DNA of 64,000 bases, from the NCBI RefSeq assembly GCF_030435805.1, contig NC_081308.1, positions 128,259,336-128,323,335 on the forward strand. The letters run 5' to 3'. Below are positions 53,779 to 64,000 of this stretch, piece by piece. Below the pieces are notes generated by a model that was not told the origin of the DNA, did no database searches, and was given only the letters and a program-made list of their open reading frames with translations. Both the position numbers and the translations under genes were made by a program. This DNA comes from Mustela lutreola. Its lineage: Eukaryota > Chordata > Mammalia > Carnivora > Mustelidae. How positions within the stretch are numbered: position 1 is the stretch's first letter; each line of letters begins with the position of its first letter.

Positions 53779-54690
53779 GACACAAACACACGCACGAGCC
53801 CTCCACACCCCAGGCCGTGTTCCTTCTCACCACAGCCCACAGTCTCTCACACCCAGATGTGGACATCAGGACAGGCATGGGCTCCTCCTACACTGGGGCC
53901 TCCTCTCCGAATTGAACATGCTGGGGACCAGGATGCCTCAGTCCTCCCTCTGGTCCTCTCCTTCCACCACAGCAGGCCCACGGTCCGCCCGGGAGGTCCT
54001 GAAGCCCGATGCTTCCACCCAGACCCGCGTCTCTGGGAGACTTGGTGGGAATGCAGGGCTCGCCCGATGTGATCATCTGTCCCTGGGGCCTCCTGGGACC
54101 AAACGTGGTCTCTGTCCCCGATCCTGCAGTCCTCCTTGCAGGCCTCGCCTTTCCCCCAAGCCACACACGGTCCATCTCCCCCCTCACGCGTTCTTGAGGC
54201 GGTGCTCCATCCTTGTGACCACCGGTCCTCAGAGGCCCTGAGTCTGAAGTGGCCACCCACGGCGTGGGATCGCCCACCCCAGGAGCCTCCCGTGGCTGAA
54301 CCAAGCCGCGGTCCAGCGGGCTCCCTGGGGACTCCCTCAGGTCTTCTCGCCTCGAGCCCTCGCGGGTCCCGGGCCTCTCCTGTCTGCTGTCCCGGGGCCG
54401 GGGCTCCCACACCAAGGCTATCGCTCCCCTGAGCCCACTGGCTCAAGCCTGTGACCACGATGTGCAGCGGCAAAGCCCAAGACTTCCCAGGGCTGACCGC
54501 GGGGGCTGAGATGGGGCGTCCGGGTCTCTCGGGCCTTCTTCCCCTTTCCAACGGGGCTCCCTGGTGCCTATGCCTTTGTGTGCTGTACTGCCCGTGGATC
54601 GACTCCTGGACCCCAGCGCATCCAGCATCCGGGAGACCCAGCTGGGCAAGTGAGGTACACAAACACGCACATACGAACACAAATGAGGAG
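52435..54690. other. upstream region of the MAGE gene, mostly unassigned
   Basis: GC-rich with long chance ORFs. Contains a (CT)n(CA)n microsatellite at 53,738-53,779. No gene recognised; it is the intron and promoter-proximal side of the MAGE gene on the minus strand. Confidence 0.5.
53738..53779 (+). repeat. (CT)n(CA)n compound microsatellite
   Basis: About 23 bases of CT followed by about 19 of CA. Confidence 0.95.
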
Positions 54691-54699
54691 TCCGTGTCC

Positions 54700-55087
54700 T
54701 ACACTAAGACGTCTAGGGGCTGCCTCTGGGTTGGGGTCCAGGGTCCCTCAGACCTCCCTCTGCCTCCTCGCCGTGAAGCCCAGCAGCACCTGCCCCCACG
54801 TGTTTGCCCACGCGAGGGAGGCCCTCTTCCTTCTGCAGAGGTCCCCAGTCACTAGAGAAAGCCTGAGGCGCGAGTCCCACCCTAGGGGATAGGAGACCCC
54901 ATCCCGCCCAGATGCCTTTCTAAACTGACCCTGGGAACCCAATGCTGTGAGGTCCCCCCTCTCCTGCCTCAGGGTTCATACCTTGAATCCCATTCGCGGC
55001 TGAGCCCTCCCCTCTGACGCCCTGAGATCGGCTCCTTACATCAGGCGCTTTATCCCCGAGAGACCCGGATGCGGAAGTCCGGACTCG
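54700..55087 (-). repeat. outermost left unit of the ~400-bp array (B type)
   Basis: On the minus strand this has the B-type text ('cagtttagaaaggcatctgg', 'tttctctagtgactgggg') seen at about 63,800-63,900 on the + strand. It is homologous to right-array B units but not to the mirror position of the palindrome, where the right side has an A unit. Confidence 0.75.
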
Positions 55088-55960
55088 CCACGTGCTCCCA
55101 TCCCCCACCACGGACCTTCCCTGACTGACTCTGGGCTGGGGCCCTGGGTCCCTCAATCCTCCTACATCCTCACCATAAAACTCAGCAAGGCCTTCTCCCG
55201 CCCCTCTACCCCACTGAGGGAGGCCCCACTCCTTCTGCCAAGGCCCCCAGTGTCTCTGAGACCCGGATGCACCAGTCCCACCCCAGAGGCTACTAGTCCC
55301 CATCACCCTCAGGTGCCTTTCCAGACAGACACTAGGGCCCGAATGCTGTGAGATCCCCCCTGTCCTGCCTCAGGGTTCATACCTTGAATCCCATTCGCGC
55401 CTGAGCCCTCCCCTCTGACGCCCTGAGATCGACTCCTTACATCAGGCGCTTTATCCCCGAGAGACCCGGATGCGGAAGTCCGGACTCGCCACGGGCTCCC
55501 ATCCCCCACCACGGACCTTCCCTGCCTGACTCTGGGCTGGGGTCCTGGATCCCTCAGTCCTCCCTCTGCACCCTCACCACGAAGCCCAGTATGACCTGCG
55601 CCCGCCCCTCTGCCCGCCTGAGGGAGGCCCTGCTCCTTCCACCCAGGCTCCGAGTCTCTCCGGAGGCCCCGAAGCCCCAGTCAGGCCACCTGACCACTTG
55701 TCCCATCACTCCAGGGCGGACTTCCCGGAATGGCCTTGGGAGCCGACGTGGGAGAGGTCCCCTCTGGCCTCCCTCAGGGTTCATACCTCGAATCCCATCC
55801 GCGCCTGAGCCCTCCCCTCTGACGCCCTGAGATCGGCTCCTTACGCCAGGCGCTTTATCCCCGAGAGACCCGGATGCGGAAGTCCGGACTCGCCACGTGC
55901 TCCCATCCCCCACCACGGACCTTCCCTGACTGACTCTGGGCTGGGGTCCGGGCTCCCTCA
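55088..55960 (-). repeat. left ~400-bp tandem array (landmarks at 55,115, 55,516, 55,920)
   Basis: Three copies of the landmark gtccgtggtgggggatggga on the minus strand, 401 and 404 bases apart, in the order A unit, B unit moving away from the palindrome centre. Each carries a GCGGAAGT ETS-like site; two of the three have a CACGTG E-box. Confidence 0.92.
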
Positions 55961-56800
55961 ATCCTCCTACATCCTCACCATGAAACAAAGCACGACCTGC
56001 GCCCGCCCCCTACCCCACTGAGGGAGGCCCCGCTCCTTCTGCCAAGGCCCCCAGTGTCTCCGAGACCCGGACGCGCCAGTCCCCACACACTGGCCAGGTG
56101 TCCCCATCCCGCCCGGGGGCCTGCCCGGACTGGTCCTGGGGCCGACCTCAGTTTCGACCCCTCTGTCCTGGGCTCCCAACTCCCTCGGTCCTGCCCCCGC
56201 TCGGGCACGACCCCATCCCCCCTGACCCCCCAGGGCCTCCCTGGGCCGCGGCCTTCCTGACCCGGCATCCTCGCCCTCCGACCAAGGTCCTCAGCCCCCT
56301 CGGACCCCCGAGGCACCTTTCAGCCGACGCCCCCTGTGGCCACCCTCCCCCGGGGCCCCAGGGTCGGTCCGCGGCTGGGCTGCGGTGGGGCTGCAGCCCT
56401 CGGGGCCGCACCGATCTCCCTCAGGTGCCGACACCCGCTCCAGGGGGGGGGGCCTGGGCCCGTCCTTCTGGGGACCCGTGCCCCCTGCCCTGGCCCCGGC
56501 GGGAAGGGCTCAGCCGGACGGCGCTGCCCCGGCCCGGGGTCTCTCGGGGCTGCCGCCATGGCCCCCTGGATCCCGGGGGTCCCCCCACGACCCCCACTCG
56601 GGGCACCGTCAGGGCAGGGTCTACCTGCACGCCTGGCTGCCGGGCCTGGGCTCCTTCCCTCAGCCAACCGGACTCCGGCTTCCCGCACACAGGGCCTCGC
56701 CTCTCTCAGGCCTCGGAGGCGGAAGTCGGCGCTCGTCACAGCCGGACCCCAGAGGAAGGGGTCCCCTAGGGCTGACAGCACCTCCGCGGCGATGGGTCCC
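55088..56800 (+). repeat. left arm of an inverted repeat (palindrome)
   Basis: Mirrors 59,964-61,677 about a centre near 58,382: positions paired across the arms sum to 116,765 (116,764 inside a homopolymer near 56,450). Only a few differences were seen over 1.7 kb: a G10 versus C11 run, one base near 56,478 / 60,287 and one near 55,648 / 61,118. Identity is therefore above about 99%. The inner end is sharp at gatgggtccc. Confidence 0.93.
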
Positions 56801-57970
56801 GCGTGGGCAAGGCGGGAGCAGGGGAGCGGGGAGGAGGGTCCCTCGGTCCTCCCTGGGCGCCTCGCCTGCCCTCTGGCAACACTGGGCCGCCGCTGACCGC
56901 AGACCTGAGCCCCAGCGGGATGGTTGGCGGGGCTCGTGCCGCACCTGCTCCCGGGGCCCGGGGTGTCTCAGGGCTGCGGGCAGGGACACAGTGCGCTGGG
57001 ACGTGGGACCCCTCGGCCCTCACCCAGGAGGCCCTCCTCTCCCCTTGTGGGACACACGCCGTCACGGGACAGATGCCTGATGTGCACCCGCAGTGCCCGT
57101 GACCGGGAGGCAGGGTCGGAGGAGAAGCGCTCCTTCCAAGGGGTCCCTTCGCCAGCCGCCAGACTTCAGGAACAGTCTGAAGATTTTATAAAAACATTGA
57201 ATCTACTGACGAGGCTGAGCAGCTGCAGAGGTTTGGGGTTCGGTCCCAGGGTGTTTAGGGTTATCCACTGTTTCGGGGTCCGCTGCAGTGAGTTTTCCTT
57301 GGTCGTGCTCGTTCATCCTAAGAAACACACTGTCCGCCTCTACCCGGTGTGTGTACTACATATGTGTATATAGGCTGGGTGTACGTTGTATGTGTTTAGG
57401 TCTACATGCATGTATATATCACATATGTATGGACATCGACGGACATGTATGCACCTATGTTCTTGCTATAGATGCATTTTTATAGGTATGTAGGTATATA
57501 CGTGTAGACTGTGTGTGTATGTCTTTTATGAAAGACTAACTTCTCATCCTATATGTCATTTGTTTTGATACTCACATCTGTTTCTGGTCTAGTCTTGATA
57601 TCCTCCTCCAGCACTTTTTTGAAAAGGCTGTCCTCACCTCCTAAGCTAAAGCCCAGAATCCAGACGCATCTGCCTCTGTCAAGGCCGTTTTCTCTGCTGT
57701 CCTGATACTTGCCCAGAGCTACTGGCACGTATCCTCTGCGGTCCTGCATCAGATTTGTGAAGGAAGCGGGGGCAGAAGTTGAAAATCGTTCCCACTACCC
57801 ATGCTTTCATTGGCATCCATGCAGTCTATCTTCCCTCCTGACATCCCTGCTACTCCCCACGTCCCCGGCCCGACGGCACTCCGAAGCGTCACCTTAAAGC
57901 TTTCTCCGATTCTCTTGTTCAGGTATTGCTGTTCACATTGTATGTCTTTTAAAGGACTTACATTTTGTGG

Positions 57971-58179
57971 GGCGCCTGTGTGGCCCAGTGGGTTAAGCCT
58001 CTGCCTTCAGCGTAGGTCATGATCTCAGGGTCCTGGGATCCAGCCCCGCCTCGGGCTCTCTGCTGAGCAGGGAGCCCGCTTCCCTCCTCTCTCTGCCTGC
58101 CTCTCTGCCTACTTGTGGTCTCTCTCCCTCTCTATATCAAATAAATAAATAAGATCTTTTTAAAAAATTTAAAAAAAAT
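57971..58179 (+). mobile_element. CAN-type SINE with target-site duplication
   Basis: Head 'ggcgcctgtgtggcccagtgg', tail 'caaataaataaataagatc'. Imperfect flanking repeats aaaggacttacattttgtgg and aaaggagtttccattttgtag. Confidence 0.93.
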
Positions 58180-58185
58180 AAAGGA

Positions 58186-59000
58186 GTTTCCATTTTGTAG
58201 GACACATTTAGGTGCACAGAGACAGAGAGGAAAGTACACAGATTTCCCACTGATCCACTGCCGCACACCTACGGAGTCTCCCATAATATCAACATCCCCC
58301 ACCAGAGTAAAACAGTGGTCATCCCTGAGGAAGGTCCATGACTCATCATAGTCATCCAAAGCCCACCATCCAAAGTACCAAAGTATCCCCATAGCCAAAG
58401 TACCACTAATGTTCACATCTGGTTTTCGTTTTCCGTGGGTTTGCACTGAAGTGGGATGACATGTACCCGTCAGGACAGTACCATACAGAGCACATTCACG
58501 ACTCTGCCGATTCATTCCTCCCCACACAGCCCCAGGCAACCAGCGATCGCTTTCCTGTCTCCATAAATGTCCCTTTGTAGAATGTCATTGAGTTGGAAAC
58601 ATACAAAATGGAGCCTTTCCACATTGACCATTTCACTTGGCAATAGGCATCTCAGTTTTCTCCATATCTTTTCACGGCTTGATAACTCATTTCTTTTGAG
58701 TGGCCCCTAACATTCCATCATCTGGATGTCCTAGAGTGTATCCATCAACCTACTAAAAGACATCTTCGTTGCATCTGTATTTAGGAAATTGTGAGAAAGG
58801 CAGTTAGAAACATTGATGCGTAGGTTCTTGTGTGGACATAGTTTTCAACTTCTTTGGGGAAATACTCATATGGCTGCTGGATGATACCACAGAATACGTC
58901 TATATGTGTAAGAAACAACATCAGTGTCTTAAACCTGGTCGAACAATTTTCATCCCAGTAAGTAAGGATGAGAATTTCTGCTGCTCCACATCACCCCCAG
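58186..59000 (-). mobile_element. antisense L1 3' fragment
   Basis: L1 3' end in antisense: 'gatttcccactgatccac', 'aatatcaacatcccccacc', 'agaatgtcattgagttgg', 'ttctccatatcttttcacg', 'tcttgtgtggacatag', 'ctgctccacatcac'. Diverged, older than the adjacent SINE. Confidence 0.78.
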
Positions 59001-59963
59001 CATTTGGTCTGTCACAAGAGAAGTGACTGTTGCTGAAGGGCAACAGTGGGAGAGTATATGTACAAGTGAGCTAGTTAAAGCACGAGAATACAAAAAAGGA
59101 TAATCTCCTCATACCTGTGCACACACACCCACACACACGCACACACAATCTCCATGTATATACCTTTATAACACAAACACTATACAAGCTGGGCACCTTG
59201 CCTCCTTGTTTGGGCTTTGGACCGAAATCACAGGGCACTGGCCTCAAGGTGGGTTGGAAAGGTTAAAGAAGAGAGCAGGCAGGGACAGGGGTCTGGAACT
59301 GGAGAAAGAAAAGTGTGTGGGCTCTTGTTTCCGATGCTTCACTGGCCATCATTGTACAAATGCCAGGGGCACACACACGGGTGCCCCAAACTTCCTCTCT
59401 GCACAGACAAAGCCCTGCTCACTGCTTCCTTGATACCCAGACACGCGCTGAGCTCTGCTCTCTGGAAGGCCCTGTGGGTGAGCCGAGAGGACACTAAGAG
59501 AAGCAGGACCTGTCCCAGCCACTGAAGACTGTGTCTAGCAGCCCCAGTCCTGTTGGGAAGGTGGGTAGTGGGTGCCCTGAGAGGTGCAGAAGAAGCAGAA
59601 GAAGGAAGAAGGAAGAAGGGGTGCGGGTCCTGGGAGGAGCACTGCCCTGGAAATGCCCCCGGTCAGGCCCAGGTGGCCTGGGTAAGCAGAGGGGCCCCGT
59701 GATTACTCCAGTGCTTCTGGTCCCCGGGAAGCTGGGTGGTGACAGTGCCCAGACTCCACACTGTGCCTCCATATCAGGGAACGGTGGGGGGAGGCTGGGG
59801 GAGTCTAGAAGGGGAGGTGCACGAGCACAGGATCAGCGGGGGGCTGGGACGGGGGCCCCCAACCCTGCGTGCTAGAGTCCAAGGGAGGTGGTTAGGAAAC
59901 ACCCAGGGTACCCGCCACCCACTCCCAGCCCACGAACCCTCCCCTCCCCCACGAATCCCACTT

Positions 59964-61677
59964 GGGACCCATCGCCGCGGAGGTGCTGTCAGCCCTAGGG
60001 GACCCCTTCCTCTGGGGTCCGGCTGTGACGAGCGCCGACTTCCGCCTCCGAGGCCTGAGAGAGGCGAGGCCCTGTGTGCGGGAAGCCGGAGTCCGGTTGG
60101 CTGAGGGAAGGAGCCCAGGCCCGGCAGCCAGGCGTGCAGGTAGACCCTGCCCTGACGGTGCCCCGAGTGGGGGTCGTGGGGGGACCCCCGGGATCCAGGG
60201 GGCCATGGCGGCAGCCCCGAGAGACCCCGGGCCGGGGCAGCGCCGTCCGGCTGAGCCCTTCCCGCCGGGGCCAGGGCAGGGGACACGGGTCCCCAGAAGG
60301 ACGGGCCCAGGCCCCCCCCCCCTGGAGCGGGTGTCGGCACCTGAGGGAGATCGGTGCGGCCCCGAGGGCTGCAGCCCCACCGCAGCCCAGCCGCGGACCG
60401 ACCCTGGGGCCCCGGGGGAGGGTGGCCACAGGGGGCGTCGGCTGAAAGGTGCCTCGGGGGTCCGAGGGGGCTGAGGACCTTGGTCGGAGGGCGAGGATGC
60501 CGGGTCAGGAAGGCCGCGGCCCAGGGAGGCCCTGGGGGGTCAGGGGGGATGGGGTCGTGCCCGAGCGGGGGCAGGACCGAGGGAGTTGGGAGCCCAGGAC
60601 AGAGGGGTCGAAACTGAGGTCGGCCCCAGGACCAGTCCGGGCAGGCCCCCGGGCGGGATGGGGACACCTGGCCAGTGTGTGGGGACTGGCGCGTCCGGGT
60701 CTCGGAGACACTGGGGGCCTTGGCAGAAGGAGCGGGGCCTCCCTCAGTGGGGTAGGGGGCGGGCGCAGGTCGTGCTTTGTTTCATGGTGAGGATGTAGGA
60801 GGATTGAGGGAGCCCGGACCCCAGCCCAGAGTCAGTCAGGGAAGGTCCGTGGTGGGGGATGGGAGCACGTGGCGAGTCCGGACTTCCGCATCCGGGTCTC
60901 TCGGGGATAAAGCGCCTGGCGTAAGGAGCCGATCTCAGGGCGTCAGAGGGGAGGGCTCAGGCGCGGATGGGATTCGAGGTATGAACCCTGAGGGAGGCCA
61001 GAGGGGACCTCTCCCACGTCGGCTCCCAAGGCCATTCCGGGAAGTCCGCCCTGGAGTGATGGGACAAGTGGTCAGGTGGCCTGACTGGGGCTTCGGGGCC
61101 TCCGGAGAGACTCGGAGCCTTGGTGGAAGGAGCAGGGCCTCCCTCAGGCGGGCAGAGGGGCGGGCGCAGGTCATACTGGGCTTCGTGGTGAGGGTGCAGA
61201 GGGAGGACTGAGGGATCCAGGACCCCAGCCCAGAGTCAGGCAGGGAAGGTCCGTGGTGGGGGATGGGAGCCCGTGGCGAGTCCGGACTTCCGCATCCGGG
61301 TCTCTCGGGGATAAAGCGCCTGATGTAAGGAGTCGATCTCAGGGCGTCAGAGGGGAGGGCTCAGGCGCGAATGGGATTCAAGGTATGAACCCTGAGGCAG
61401 GACAGGGGGGATCTCACAGCATTCGGGCCCTAGTGTCTGTCTGGAAAGGCACCTGAGGGTGATGGGGACTAGTAGCCTCTGGGGTGGGACTGGTGCATCC
61501 GGGTCTCAGAGACACTGGGGGCCTTGGCAGAAGGAGTGGGGCCTCCCTCAGTGGGGTAGAGGGGCGGGAGAAGGCCTTGCTGAGTTTTATGGTGAGGATG
61601 TAGGAGGATTGAGGGACCCAGGGCCCCAGCCCAGAGTCAGTCAGGGAAGGTCCGTGGTGGGGGATGGGAGCACGTGG
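59964..61677 (-). repeat. right arm of an inverted repeat (palindrome)
   Basis: Near-identical reverse complement of 55,088-56,800. It shares even rare unit variants, such as the lost E-box (gagcccgtggcg at 61,268, complement at 55,490). The outer limit is soft because both arms continue into tandem units; identity drops where the left has a B unit and the right an A unit. Confidence 0.93.
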
Positions 61678-64000
61678 TGAGTCCGGACTTCCGCATCCGG
61701 GTCTCTCGGGGATAAAGCGCCTGGCGTAAGGAGCCGATCTCAGGGTGTCAGAGGGGAGGGCTCAGGCGCGGATGGGATTCAAGGTATGAACCCTGAGGGA
61801 GGCCAGAGGGGACCTCTCCCACGTCGGCTCCCAAGGCCATTCCGGGAAGTCCGCCCTGGAGTGATGGGACAAGTGGTCCGGTGGCCTGACTGGGGCTTCG
61901 GGGCCTCCGGAGAGACTCGGAGCCTGGGTGGAAGGAGCAGGGCCTCCCTCAGGCGGGCAGAGGGGCGGGCGCAGGTCATACTGGGCTTCGTGGTGAGGGT
62001 GCAGAGGGAGGACTGAGGGATCCAGGACCCCAGCCCAGAGTCAGGCAGGGAAGGTCCGTGGTGGGGGATGGGAGCACGTGGCGAGTCCGGACTTCCGCAT
62101 CCGGGTCTCTTGGGGATAAAGCGCCTGGTGTAAGGACCTGACCTCAGGGCGTCACAGGGAGGGCTCAGCCGCGAATGGGATTCAAGGTATGAACCCTGAG
62201 GCAGGAGAGGGGGGACCTCACAGCATTTGGGCCCCAGGGTCAGTTTAGAAAGTCATCTGGCAGGATGGGGTCTCCTATGCTCTAGGGTGGGACTCGAGCT
62301 TCAGGGTTTCTCTAGGGACTGGGGACCTTGGCAGAAAGAAAAGGGCCTCCCTCGGGTGGGCAGAGGGGAGGGCACCGGTCCTGCTGGGCTTTACAGTGAG
62401 CAACCCAGAGTCAGTCAGGGAAGGTCCGTGGTGGGGGATGGGAGCACGTGGCGAGTCCGGACTTCCGCATCCGGGTCTCTCGGGGATAAAGCGCCTGGCG
62501 TAAGGAGCCGATCTCAGGGCCTCCGAGGGGAGGCTCAGGCGCGAATGGGATTCAAGGTATGAAGCCTGAGGGAGGCCAGAGGGGACCTCTCCCACGTCGG
62601 CTCCCAAGGCCATTCCGGGAAGTCCCCCCGGGGGGGATGGGACAAGAGGTCCGGTGGCCTGACTGGGGCCTCGGGGCCTCCGGAGAGACTCGGAGCCTGG
62701 GTGGAAGGAGCAGGGCCTCCCTCAGGCGGGCAGAGGGGCGGGCCCAGGTCATACTGGGCTTCTCGGTGAGGGTACAGCGAGAGGACTGAGGGCCCCAGGA
62801 CCCCAGCTCAGAGTCAGTCAGGGAAGGTCCGTGGTGGGGGATGGGAGCACATGGCGTGTCCGGACTTCCGCATCCGGGTCTCTCGGGGATAAAGCGCCTG
62901 GCGTAAGGAGCCGATCTCAGGGCGTCAGAGGGGAGGGCTCAGGCGCGGATGGGATTCAAGGTATGAACCCTGAGGCAGGACAGGGGGGATCTCACAGAAT
63001 TGGGTCCACAGGGTCAGTTTAGAAAGGCATCTGGCAGGATGAGGTCTCCTATGCCCTAGGCTGGGATAGGTGCATCCGGGTTTCTCTAGTGACTGGGGAC
63101 CTTGGCAGAAGGTCCTGGCTCGGCGGGGAGAGGGGAGGGCATAGGTCCGACTGGGCTTCACGTTGAGCATGCAGAGGGAGGACTAAGGGAGCCTGGACCC
63201 CAGCCCAGAGTCAGTCAGGGAAGGTCCGTGGTGGGGGATGGGAGCACGTGGCGAGTCCGGACTTCCGCATCCGGGTCTCTAAGGGATAAAGGGCCTGGTG
63301 TAAGGAGCCCATCTCAGGTCCTCAGCGGGAGGGCTCAGCCGCGAATGGGATTCAAGGTATGAACTCGTAGGGTGTCTAGAAGGGACATCTCCGACGTGGG
63401 CTCCCAAGGCCATTCCGGTAAGTCCCCCGGGCGGGATGGGGACAAGTTGTCCAGTGGCCTGAGTGGAGCCTCCAGTCCTCCGGGGAGTCTGAGAGCCTTG
63501 GTGGAAGGAGCAGGGCCTCCCTCAGGCGGGCAGAGGGGCGGGCGCCGGTAGTGCTGGGCTTCTCGGTGAGGGTGCAGAGGGAGGACTGAGGGACCCTGGA
63601 CCCCAGCCCAGAGTCAGTCATGCGAGGTCCGTGGTGGGGGATGGGAGCACGTGGCGAGTCCGGACTTCCGCATCCGGGTCTCTCGGGGATAAAGCGCCTG
63701 GTGTAAGGAGCCGATCTCGGGGCGTCAGAGGGGAGGGCTCAGGCGCGAATGTGTTTCAAGGTATGAACCCTGAGGCGGGACAGGGGGGACCTCACAGCAT
63801 TGGGTTCCCAGGGTCAGTTTAGAAAGGCATCTGGGCGGGATGGGGTCTCGTATCCTCTAGGGCGGGACTCGCCTATCCGGGTTTCTCTAGTGACTGGGGA
63901 CCTCGGCAGAAGGAAAAGGGCCTCCCTCGGGTGGGCAGAGGGGAGGGCACAGGTCATGCTGGGCTTCATGCTGGGCTTCACGTTGGACTCTGGACCCCAG
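60640..64000 (+). repeat. right ~400-bp tandem array with alternating A/B units
   Basis: Landmark gtccgtggtgggggatggga starts at 60,845, 61,249, 61,650, 62,054, 62,424, 62,827, 63,224 and 63,627 (the A at the end is not strictly conserved). Spacings are 404, 401, 404, 370, 403, 397 and 403. A units carry 'ctcccacgtcggctcccaag'; B units carry 'cagtttagaaaggcatctgg' or a relative. The order is A-B-A-B-A-B-A-B, a higher-order period near 0.8 kb. The array runs past the window edge. Confidence 0.95.

Larger units (their letters stand above)
56801..59963. other. spacer of the palindrome
   Basis: 3,163 bases between the arms. 56,801-57,150 is GC-rich; 57,340-57,530 is TA/TG-rich ('tatgtgtatatagg'); a CAN SINE and an antisense L1 fragment follow; 59,120-59,150 has a short CA-rich run; and 59,200-59,960 is unassigned. 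No gene recognised. Confidence 0.8.

Noticed and set aside
52831-53808. 325-codon minus-strand ORF upstream of MAGE
   Set aside because: It starts in the CT/CA microsatellite, has no known domain, and lies in intronic or promoter sequence.
59774-60667. 297-codon minus-strand ORF in the right arm and its mirror at 56,098-56,769
   Set aside because: GC-driven open frame in a palindrome arm; the two versions differ in frame because of the homopolymer indel, which argues against coding.
60777-63822. Repeated ORFs starting MVGDGSTWRVRTSASGSLGDKA in the tandem array
   Set aside because: They look like a repeated protein, but the unit lengths (mostly 401-404) are not multiples of three and each ORF ends within its unit; they reflect DNA-level repetition.

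Overview
This window looks like carnivore X-chromosome DNA from the region equivalent to human Xq28. Two lines of evidence support this. First, about fifteen tRNA-Lys-derived CAN-type SINEs are scattered through it, several with clean target-site duplications; CAN SINEs are restricted to Carnivora, and the variant seen here is what I associate with arctoid, possibly mustelid, genomes. Second, the gene order TMEM185A - HSFX-type gene - MAGEA-type gene is that of human Xq28. The assignments rest on recalled protein sequences and visible splice sites, not on database searches.

Layout. 1-6,430: upstream flank with SINEs, an MLT1-type LTR fossil and MIR. 6,430-7,290: CpG-rich promoter of TMEM185A with a 44-triplet GGC/GAC repeat, the apparent equivalent of the human FRAXF fragile-site repeat. 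7,010-39,066: TMEM185A on the + strand, seven coding exons, 350 codons, all splice sites GT-AG; its 19.6-kb first intron is a graveyard of L1, L2, MIR, hAT and MLT1 copies, some nested. 39,067-40,490: probable 3' UTR. 42,248-44,658: intact two-exon HSFX-type gene on the + strand, 423 codons. 44,714-50,596: GC-rich DNA without a recognised gene, holding one unassigned ORF and the inverted, diverged partner of the first 590 bases of the window. 51,177-52,178: intact MAGEA-type coding exon on the - strand, 333 codons, with a candidate upstream non-coding exon.

55,088-64,000 is the most unusual part. Two nearly identical inverted arms of about 1.7 kb surround a 3.16-kb spacer. The arms run outward into arrays of ~400-bp units (three landmark copies on the left, eight on the right before the window ends). 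The right array alternates two unit types, A and B, giving a ~0.8-kb higher-order repeat. Every unit carries an ETS-like site, most carry a CACGTG E-box, and all eight right-hand units carry a possible 5' splice site about 130 bp downstream. They lie upstream of the MAGE gene in its transcriptional direction, so I infer a duplicated promoter/first-exon array in a small X palindrome; a second MAGE copy beyond the right edge would be expected but is not visible.

TMEM185A is probably broadly expressed (CpG island); HSFX and MAGEA genes are, from family knowledge, mainly germline genes. No operon-like cooperation is implied. Retrovirus-related material is limited to old solo-type MaLR/MLT1 LTRs, reported as fossils.
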